Shown: positions 5,415 to 10,533 of the stretch, in pieces
How the letters are laid out: the number at the start of each line of letters is the position of its first letter
Numbering within the stretch: position 1 is the stretch's first letter
Assembly: GCA_036745875.1 (NCBI GenBank)
Contig: DAIOFH010000136.1
Span: 1 to 10,533, forward strand
DNA length: 10,533 nt
Direction: 5' to 3'
Origin: DAIOFH01 sp036745875
GTDB lineage: Bacteria; Planctomycetota; SZUA-567
Notes under the pieces: generated by a model
The model's database searches: none
What the model was told of the DNA's origin: nothing
What the model saw: the letters and a program-made list of their open reading frames with translations, nothing else
Translations under genes and position numbers: made by a program

Positions 5415-6224
5415 ATGATCGATACCTATATCAGGCTTTTGCCAGAAACTATCGCCCCGCCCAGCACATTGACCGAAGTGCCGGTTACCGAGCTTCTCGG
5501 CAAGGCCGAGCTTGACGGCGACGGCTCGCTGACCCAACAGGTCTATCGTCTGCTTCGCCAACTTATCGTCAATTTGCATTTGCAGCCTAACCAGTTCTTG
5601 CCTGAAAAAGATGTGGCTGCCGTGCTCGATGTCAGTAAAACGCCGGTGCGCGAAGCGTTCATCCGCCTCTCTGAGGAAAACCTGGTCAATATCGTGCCGA
5701 AAATCGGCACTTATGTCGCGCCCATCAATATCAAGCAAGCCTTCAAAGGCTATTTTATCCGCGAATCGCTTGAATCCGCTTGCGCCGAAGCGTTGGCGAA
5801 CAACGCGCCCGAGCACGGGCTCGCCATGCTGCAGCACGAGCTGGCCGCGCAGAAAGCCTGCATTGAGCGGGAAGACAACGACATGTTTTATATCTTGGAC
5901 AACCAGTTCCATGCCGCCATGTTCGATGCCGCTGATATGCCGACAGCGAAACGGCTGGTCGATTCCGCCAAGGCGGAGGTCGACAGGATCAAAGGTTTGA
6001 AATCAATCTATCGCTTCTGCCGCCCTGAAGCAGTGCTGTACCAGGAACACCTGGACATGATGGAAGCTATTCGCAACCATGACGGCAGGCAAGCCAGGCT
6101 CGAAGTGAAAAAACACCTGACCGGCATGAGCGAAGCGATCCAGGCGATTGTAAAAGAAGAAAAACTGTGGCGCTTGTTCAACACGATCAACCAGGGACCG
6201 CACACCGCCCGTCTCAGCGTCTAA
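5415..6224 (+). CDS. FadR/FCD-type GntR transcriptional regulator, probable uronate operon regulator
   Basis: A 269-residue protein. I start at ATG 5415 (MIDTYIRLLP), with GGAG at 5405-5408. The open frame extends to 5313, but that upstream part is the remnant kduD read in another frame. Winged-helix domain at about residues 37-103: SLTQQVYRLLRQLI, then FLPEKDVAAVLDVSKTPVRE as recognition helix region, then the wing KIGTYVAP. The FCD effector domain follows from about 110, with the metal/ligand set of this family visible: Asp162 and His166 (DNQFHAAMF), His212 (EHLDMMEAI) and His234 (KKHL). Intact length is usual. FCD regulators typically sense organic or sugar acids; sensing of a kdu intermediate or the transported uronate is inferred from kduI 36 bases downstream. 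It follows the kduD stop by 19 bases, so it was once co-transcribed with kduD. Confidence 0.87.
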   Translation: MIDTYIRLLPETIAPPSTLTEVPVTELLGKAELDGDGSLTQQVYRLLRQLIVNLHLQPNQFLPEKDVAAVLDVSKTPVREAFIRLSEENLVNIVPKIGTYVAPINIKQAFKGYFIRESLESACAEALANNAPEHGLAMLQHELAAQKACIEREDNDMFYILDNQFHAAMFDAADMPTAKRLVDSAKAEVDRIKGLKSIYRFCRPEAVLYQEHLDMMEAIRNHDGRQARLEVKKHLTGMSEAIQAIVKEEKLWRLFNTINQGPHTARLSV

Positions 6225-6260
6225 AACAATAACCCCAGCCCATGAGGAGAAAAAACAGCC

Positions 6261-7103
6261 ATGGATATCCGGTACAGCGTCAACCAACGCGATTTCAAAC
6301 GCTACACGACGGAAGAATTGCGCACGGAATTTTTGATTCCGAAATTATTCACCCCCGATGATGTGGAAGCAGTGTACAGCCATGTCGACCGCGTTATTAC
6401 CATGGGCGCAATGCCGGTATCGGGCGAAGTGAAGCTGGAAAAGAATATCGACTGCTGGAAAACGCTGGGCAGCAAATATTTTCTTGAAGGCAGAGAGTTG
6501 GGCATTATCAACATTGGCGGTCCTGGCACAGTCCACGCAGGCGGGGAAAAATACCGGTTGGACAACAAAGAAGGCCTATACGTCGCCATGGGCGTCAAAG
6601 ATGTGTCGTTCACCGCCGAGGACAAGGCGAACCCGCCCAAGTTCTATATGGCTTCATCGCCCGCGCACCATTCATACAAGACCACCTACATCCCGTTCGA
6701 CAAAGCAATCCATCGTGATCTGGGCGCGCTTGAAACGTCCAACGCCCGCACCATCAACCAGTATATCCATCCCGATGTGCTGGAGACGGCGCAGCTGTCG
6801 ATGGGCTTGACCATTCTGAAACCGGGCAGTGTGTGGAACACCATGCCCACCCATACCCACGAACGCAGGATGGAAGTGTATATGTATTTCGATGTGCCGA
6901 AAGACAATGTCGTCTTCCATTTCATGGGAGAGCCGACCGAGACGCGGCATATTGTCATGCAAAACGAGCAGGCGGTGATTTCGCCCTCGTGGAGCATTCA
7001 TTCCGGCTGCGGCACAGCCGCGTATTCGTTTATTTGGGCAATGGCGGGCGAAAACAAGGTGTTCGACGATATGGACGCTTTCGCCACCACTGCGATGCGA
7101 TAG
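6261..7103 (+). CDS. kduI: 5-dehydro-4-deoxy-D-glucuronate isomerase
   Basis: A 280-residue protein (E. coli KduI 278), complete and without gaps against the family as I know it. ATG 6261 is preceded by AGGAG at 6245-6249. It converts 5-dehydro-4-deoxy-D-glucuronate, formed from unsaturated uronates, to 3-deoxy-D-glycero-2,5-hexodiulosonate, in the cytoplasm. The cupin zinc site is intact: His198, His200 and Glu205 in MPTHTHERRMEVY, and His247 in SWSIHSGCG. These correspond to His196, His198, Glu203 and His245 of the E. coli enzyme. Other family landmarks: NIGGPGTVHAGGEKYRLDNKEG read around 84-105 and SSPAHHSYKTTYIP at 132-145. It lies between the regulator and the transporter genes, in operon order and orientation. 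Identification is firm; the next enzyme, KduD, is a pseudogene in this window. Confidence 0.96.
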   Translation: MDIRYSVNQRDFKRYTTEELRTEFLIPKLFTPDDVEAVYSHVDRVITMGAMPVSGEVKLEKNIDCWKTLGSKYFLEGRELGIINIGGPGTVHAGGEKYRLDNKEGLYVAMGVKDVSFTAEDKANPPKFYMASSPAHHSYKTTYIPFDKAIHRDLGALETSNARTINQYIHPDVLETAQLSMGLTILKPGSVWNTMPTHTHERRMEVYMYFDVPKDNVVFHFMGEPTETRHIVMQNEQAVISPSWSIHSGCGTAAYSFIWAMAGENKVFDDMDAFATTAMR

Positions 7104-7142
7104 AGAAGGAGCGTTATCGAGAAAGGGTGGGATTATTTCGCT

Positions 7143-7162
7143 GGTTGCCGCGTTGTGCAACC
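7143..7162 (+). other. small hairpin in the kduI-dctP gap
   Basis: GGTTGC (7143-7148) pairs with GCAACC (7157-7162) over an eight-base loop; a run of six T follows nine bases later (7172-7177). The stem is short and detached from the T-run, so at most a weak attenuator or mRNA processing site. No promoter is evident in this 92-base gap. Confidence 0.25.
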
Positions 7163-7195
7163 GCTTGGAGTTTTTTCTTGTCAAGGAGTGTATCC

Positions 7196-8179
7196 ATGAA
7201 AAAACTGTGTCTGATTTTCGCCTGCGCCATGTTGATGTCGGCTGCCGCTATGGCTGGCACCTACCGTTTGTCCGAAGTGCATGCCGAAGGCTATCCCACC
7301 TCGCTTGCCGACAGGGAATTCGCCCGGCTGGTGGAAGAACGGACCAACGGCCGCATCAAGATCGAAGTCTACACCGGCGGTACGCTTTATGGTGAGGAAA
7401 CAGGCGCTATCGAAGCGCTCCAGGTCGGCGATCTCGCGTTTACCCGCGTCTCCGCTGCGCCCGTGGCAAGTTATGTCTCCGCCGCCAACGCCATCCAGAT
7501 GCCATACCTGTACAAGTCGGGCGCGCACATGTGGGAAGTCTTGAACGGCGATGTCGGCCAGAAGCTTCTGGACGATATCGAGGCCAGCGGCTCCGGGTTG
7601 GTGGGGCTCTGCTACTACGACTCGGGTTCGCGCTGCTTCTACCTCACCAAGGCGGTCCACAGTGTCGACGATATGAAGGGCCTGAAGATCCGCATGCAGA
7701 ACAACGCCATGATGGTCCGCATGGTCGAACTGCTCGGCGCCACCGGCGTCACCGGGATCGGCCCGAACGAAGTCTATTCCGCCATCCAGACCGGCACGGT
7801 CGACGGCGCGGAAAACAATTGGCCCACCTACCAGAACATGGGCGATTATGAAGTGGCGAAATACTATATTCTCGACCACCACACCCGCGTGCCGGAAATC
7901 CTGCTCATGAGCGCGGAAGTCAAGAACGAGCTGAGCGCCGAGGATTTCGCCATTATCCAGAAGTGCGCCAAAGACACTCAGGAATTTGAAATCCAGAAAT
8001 GGGCGGAGAAGGACAAATCCTCCGAGGAAATCGTCCGCAAAGCCGGAACCCAGGTCATTGAACTCACTCCCGAAGCGTTCGCCGGCTTCCAGAAAGCGAT
8101 GGTCCCGCTCTATGACCAGTACGCCAAGGATTACACCGACATCATCAATGCCATCCAGAAGATTGGGGAAAAACACTAA
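7196..8179 (+). CDS. dctP: TRAP transporter periplasmic solute-binding protein (DctP family), probable uronate binder
   Basis: A 327-residue protein. I chose ATG 7196 because AAGGAG at 7183-7188 precedes it at good spacing and it opens a Sec signal peptide (MKK, hydrophobic 4-19, probable cleavage after AMA at 20); the frame is open much further upstream only by overlap with kduI. It captures substrate in the periplasm and hands it to the DctQM permease. Family features: the HAEGYPTSLADREFARLVEERT opening, Arg166 in MKGLKIRMQNN (the conserved arginine that grips a substrate carboxylate), and DGAENNWPTYQ (203-213), an Asn pair seen in sugar-acid-type binders. No truncation. With kduI beside it, a hexuronate or unsaturated uronide is the likely ligand (inference); a C4-dicarboxylate is the generic alternative. 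Confidence 0.93.
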   Translation: MKKLCLIFACAMLMSAAAMAGTYRLSEVHAEGYPTSLADREFARLVEERTNGRIKIEVYTGGTLYGEETGAIEALQVGDLAFTRVSAAPVASYVSAANAIQMPYLYKSGAHMWEVLNGDVGQKLLDDIEASGSGLVGLCYYDSGSRCFYLTKAVHSVDDMKGLKIRMQNNAMMVRMVELLGATGVTGIGPNEVYSAIQTGTVDGAENNWPTYQNMGDYEVAKYYILDHHTRVPEILLMSAEVKNELSAEDFAIIQKCAKDTQEFEIQKWAEKDKSSEEIVRKAGTQVIELTPEAFAGFQKAMVPLYDQYAKDYTDIINAIQKIGEKH

Positions 8180-8184
8180 GGGGT

Positions 8185-8260
8185 GAAAGCGTCGGAGTGT
8201 GAGGAACGAAATGCGGGGACACGGAATTCCGTTTCATGCCCCCGCATTTCCGGCGCTTTC
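8185..8260 (+). promoter_or_regulatory. nested long hairpin between dctP and dctQ
   Basis: Three stacked pairings occur in a 121-base intercistronic gap. Outer: 8185-8194 (GAAAGCGTCG) with 8251-8260 (CGGCGCTTTC), ten pairs including one G.U. Middle: 8208-8218 (GAAATGCGGGG) with 8240-8250 (CCCCGCATTTC), eleven perfect pairs. Apex: ACGG/CCGT of the palindrome at 8221-8232. TCTTGGTGTTTTT follows at 8261-8273. It resembles the stabilising or partly terminating hairpins that let binding proteins outnumber permease subunits in transport operons; that role is inferred. Confidence 0.62.
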
Positions 8261-8300
8261 TCTTGGTGTTTTTCGCCGTATCGCGTGGGAGGTGCCAAAC

Positions 8301-9050
8301 ATGCCATTATCGCTTGTGCAAACACTAGTGGGATTGCTCATCGTATTCGTCGTCCGTTTCTATTATCAAACGCCGACCCCTCCGACAGAACTCGCGTCCA
8401 TGCTTCTCCAGATCGGCGGCGGCATCGTGTTCCTCGGCGGACTCGCCAGACTTCTGGCCCCGACCATGCACGCCATCGGCCCGGTTCTCCGGGGCATCAA
8501 TTTTGTGCTCCACAGGATTATCCTGCTCGTGGCCGATATCGCCCTTATCGCCATGGTGCTTATCGTCTCCTACGCGGTCACGCTCCGCTATGTGTTCAAC
8601 GCCGGCGTCGGTTGGGCGGAAGAAATACCGCGTCTTCTCGTGACCCTGTTCGCCTTCATCGCCATGGCCATGGGAGTTCGCGATCACGTCCATATCGGGG
8701 TCAATATTTTCTACAACCTCTTTCGAAAGGATGGCCTTGCGCGCAGGTTCATGATTTTTTTTGGCGATTACATCGTCCTGTTGTGCGGCCTGTTCATGGC
8801 CTATTACGGGACGACCCGCTGCATACAGATGTACAAGCTGCCGGGCAGGCTGCCCATGACCGGTCTCAACACCTGGATCACCTATCTGCCTATCCCCCTT
8901 GCCGGCTACGTCATTTCTTTTGACAGCCTTCTCTTTCTCATCGGCGTGGTCAAACGCGAGGATCTGCTCTATTCTGAACCGGAAGTCGACTACGTGGAAG
9001 AATACCAGGATCAGCAAAAATCAAGCGATGGAGAGGAGGCGAAAGCGTGA
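8301..9050 (+). CDS. dctQ: TRAP transporter small permease subunit (DctQ family) with an N-terminal two-helix extension
   Basis: A 249-residue inner-membrane protein. I chose ATG 8301 because GGGAGGTG (8287-8294) sits just before it; the frame is open back to 8199, but that part overlies the intercistronic hairpin and is not hydrophobic. The DctQ signature is clear at about 96-136: RYVFNAGVGWAEEIPRLLVT, then FAFIAMAMGVRDHVHIGVNI. Six hydrophobic segments can be seen, at about 4-21, 33-53, 70-98, 110-126, 150-170 and 192-216. Classical DctQ proteins have four and are about 160-200 residues, so the first two helices are an extension. The C-terminus is acidic (about 223-249). It forms the permease with DctM and uses the sodium gradient with the DctP-delivered substrate. 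Its stop overlaps the dctM start. Confidence 0.9.
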   Translation: MPLSLVQTLVGLLIVFVVRFYYQTPTPPTELASMLLQIGGGIVFLGGLARLLAPTMHAIGPVLRGINFVLHRIILLVADIALIAMVLIVSYAVTLRYVFNAGVGWAEEIPRLLVTLFAFIAMAMGVRDHVHIGVNIFYNLFRKDGLARRFMIFFGDYIVLLCGLFMAYYGTTRCIQMYKLPGRLPMTGLNTWITYLPIPLAGYVISFDSLLFLIGVVKREDLLYSEPEVDYVEEYQDQQKSSDGEEAKA

Positions 9051-10360
9051 TGGATTCCCATACATTGTCAATCATCCTGCTTCTCGGCGGGTTTGTGGTT
9101 CTCTTGCTCATGCGGGTTCCGGTGACGTTTTGCCTGTTGTTCGCCACCCTCATGAGCGCAGTCGCCAACGGCACCAGACTCTCGGTCATGGTCCGCCAGC
9201 TTATCGACGGCGTTAACAATTTCTCCCTTCTCGCCATTCCCTTCTTCATTCTTATGGGCGAGTTTATGACCGCCGGCGGCATCTCCGACAAGATTATCGA
9301 TTTCACCAACCTCATTGTCGGCAGGTTCAGGGGCGGCCTCGCCTATGTCAATATTTTCTCTTCCATGCTCTTCGGCGGCATTTCGGGGTCGGCGGTGGCC
9401 GATGTCTCATCCACCGGCCCGGTGGTTATCCCCATGATGGTCAAGCAGGGGTACTCCCGCGAATTTTCCGTCGCTCTCACCGTCACCACCGCCTGTCAGG
9501 GCGTGCTCATCCCGCCCAGCCACAACATGGTTATCTATGCGCTTGCCGCTGGCGGCGTCTCCATCGGCTCGCTCCTTATGGCCGGCCTTCTGCCCGGGGT
9601 CGTATTGGGCATGAGCTTCGCCGTATTTTGCTGGATTATGAAAGGGTATTATGATTTTCCGGCGGGGGTCAGCATTCCCAGGGAAAAATGGGCGGGCATT
9701 ATCGTGCACGCCGTGCTCCCCCTGCTGACCATCGCCATCATCCTGGTCGGCACCGGCGCCGGCGTTTTCACCGCCACCGAATCCGCAGCCATCGCCTGTG
9801 TTTACGTGTTCATCCTCTCTTATATTGTGTTCCGCTCGGCGAGAATTTCCGAGGTCGGCATAGTGTTGCGCAACGCTTTGCGCACCCTCGCCATCGTCAT
9901 GGCCTTGATCGCCTGCGCCAAAGCTTTTTCCTATATGATGACGGAATTGCGCATTCCGGAGATGGTGACAGGCATTCTTCTGTCCATCACCAACAGCAAG
10001 GTGATCCTGCTCCTTATCATCAATGTTCTTCTTTTGGTGCTGGGCTGTTTCATGGACATGGCGCCGCTTATCATGATTATGACCCCCATCCTTTTCCCGG
10101 TTGTGACCGGTCCTATCGTCGACATGCACCCCATCCACTTCGGCGTCATGCTTATTTTCAACTTGGCGCTCGGCCTGTGCACGCCGCCGGTTGGAAGCGC
10201 GCTGTTCGTGGGCTGCGCCGTGGGAAGGACCACCATCGAGGCGACTTCGAGAAAACTCCTGCCCCTGTTCGCTGTCATGGTATTCGCGCTGATGCTGGTC
10301 ACTTTCATTCCTGATATTTCCCTGTGGCTGCCGCGGGTGCTGTTTGGGTCGAATATGTAA
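9047..10360 (+). CDS. dctM: TRAP transporter large permease subunit (DctM family)
   Basis: A 437-residue, about 12-helix inner-membrane protein, full family length. Two starts are possible: GTG 9047 (GTGA overlap with the dctQ stop, seven bases from AGGAGG at 9034-9039) and ATG 9050 (one-base TGATG overlap, ten bases spacing). Either way translation is coupled to dctQ. Signature stretches: GGISGSAVADVSSTGPVVIP (110-129), IPPSHNMVIYA (155-165), GVFTATESAA (239-248) and LGLCTPPVGSALFVGCAVGR (375-394), the conserved re-entrant and substrate/sodium region segments of this family. It forms the transport channel, with DctP delivering substrate. The PPSHN variant (PPS followed by HN) is, as I recall, frequent in sugar-acid TRAP systems rather than malate-type ones. 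No breaks are seen. Confidence 0.95.
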   Translation: MMDSHTLSIILLLGGFVVLLLMRVPVTFCLLFATLMSAVANGTRLSVMVRQLIDGVNNFSLLAIPFFILMGEFMTAGGISDKIIDFTNLIVGRFRGGLAYVNIFSSMLFGGISGSAVADVSSTGPVVIPMMVKQGYSREFSVALTVTTACQGVLIPPSHNMVIYALAAGGVSIGSLLMAGLLPGVVLGMSFAVFCWIMKGYYDFPAGVSIPREKWAGIIVHAVLPLLTIAIILVGTGAGVFTATESAAIACVYVFILSYIVFRSARISEVGIVLRNALRTLAIVMALIACAKAFSYMMTELRIPEMVTGILLSITNSKVILLLIINVLLLVLGCFMDMAPLIMIMTPILFPVVTGPIVDMHPIHFGVMLIFNLALGLCTPPVGSALFVGCAVGRTTIEATSRKLLPLFAVMVFALMLVTFIPDISLWLPRVLFGSNM

Positions 10361-10390
10361 ACCCCGTGGAGATTCTCTGGGTGGACCTTC

Positions 10391-10425
10391 GGAGGAAATC
10401 GGGCCAACCGCGTCCGATTTCCTCC
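10391..10425 (+). terminator. long hairpin ending the TRAP operon
   Basis: GGAGGAAATCGG (10391-10402) pairs perfectly with CCGATTTCCTCC (10414-10425) across an 11-base loop, 30 bases after the dctM stop. The 12-pair stem is strong but only ATTGTTTAT follows, without a solid T-tract. It is therefore either a suboptimal intrinsic terminator or a 3'-end stabilising hairpin. Confidence 0.55.
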
Positions 10426-10439
10426 ATTGTTTATCGTAG

Positions 10440-10533
10440 CGTACCGGGGGAAGCGGTTGTTCATGACCTTCTTGCGGGAAAACTTCCATACTCGTTCAAT
10501 CAGGTTTAGATTGGGTGAATATGGCGGCAAGAA
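10440..10533 (-). pseudogene. C-terminal fragment of a second IS630-type transposase, cut by the window edge
   Basis: Reading inward on the minus strand from the edge gives FLPPYSPNLNLIERVWKFSR and KKVMNNRF. This is the hallmark C-terminal segment of one IS630/DDE-endonuclease subgroup, with the catalytic Glu in NLIERVWK. After NNRF the family pattern (a further 20-40 residues, usually 'F..F..AI..F') is not found in any frame, and the open frame simply continues antisense through dctM. The 3' end is therefore missing or shifted, and the left boundary near 10440 is approximate. It belongs to a different subgroup from the remnant at 3476-3709. Whether the rest of the gene beyond the window is intact cannot be judged. 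Confidence 0.6.

Noticed and set aside
7181..8176. 331-codon minus-strand open frame antisense to dctP
   Set aside because: Shadow of a high-GC3 coding region; dctP on the plus strand has unmistakable family motifs.
8199..8300. N-terminal extension of DctQ to 8199
   Set aside because: It would translate through the intercistronic hairpin and is not hydrophobic; ATG 8301 has a strong Shine-Dalgarno.
9407..10489. 360-codon minus-strand open frame antisense to dctM
   Set aside because: His/Asp/Gly-rich shadow composition with no fold; dctM is certain on the other strand.
1..10533. CRISPR arrays, tRNA or rRNA genes, toxin-antitoxin or defence systems
   Set aside because: No regularly spaced repeats, cloverleaf or recognisable families were seen on either strand.

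Overview
The window looks like a stretch of a diderm (Gram-negative type), probably anaerobic, heterotrophic bacterium of moderate GC. The outer-membrane type comes from an autotransporter beta-barrel protein with a signal peptide and a terminal Phe. The lifestyle comes from a TRAP transporter and uronate-catabolism genes. I cannot assign a taxon firmly. The divergent, acidic-tailed RNA polymerase omega subunit would suit the PVC group (for example Lentisphaerota or Kiritimatiellota), but this is inference.

Layout. (a) 1-306: no confident gene; a possible open-ended minus-strand start lies at 1-114, and a strong minus-strand terminator at 212-242. (b) 307-1419, minus: a small, passenger-less autotransporter barrel. 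(c) 1580-2031, plus: promoter, rpoZ-like gene and a textbook terminator, divergent from the barrel gene. (d) 2032-3472: a roughly 330-base gene-free leader, then an intact DUF362/2x[4Fe-4S] ferredoxin-type protein. (e) 3476-5395: a decay zone of about 1.9 kb. It holds the C-terminal remnant of an IS630 transposase (minus), an orphan consensus-like promoter with an operator-like dyad, a complete but dead IS5-family element (terminal repeats and TA duplication visible, transposase broken), a fragment of a second GntR regulator, and a KduD dehydrogenase reduced to its two ends. (f) 5415-10425, plus: an apparently intact operon of FadR/FCD-type GntR regulator, kduI, and a three-part TRAP transporter (DctP, DctQ, DctM), closed by a long hairpin. 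(g) 10440-10533, minus: C-terminal fragment of another IS630-type transposase at the window edge.

How the genes work together. KduI isomerises 5-dehydro-4-deoxy-D-glucuronate (from unsaturated uronates released by pectin, alginate-like or glycosaminoglycan lyases) to the ketone that KduD normally reduces to 2-keto-3-deoxygluconate. The TRAP system probably imports a uronate or unsaturated uronide, and the GntR protein is the probable local regulator. The unusual point is that kduD is plainly a pseudogene while the regulator, kduI and the transporter look intact. The locus is therefore either decaying or served by a reductase encoded elsewhere. I found no CRISPR array, tRNA, rRNA or defence system. 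The most interesting signal is the partly eroded uronate operon, cut from a strong upstream promoter by an IS5-type insertion.
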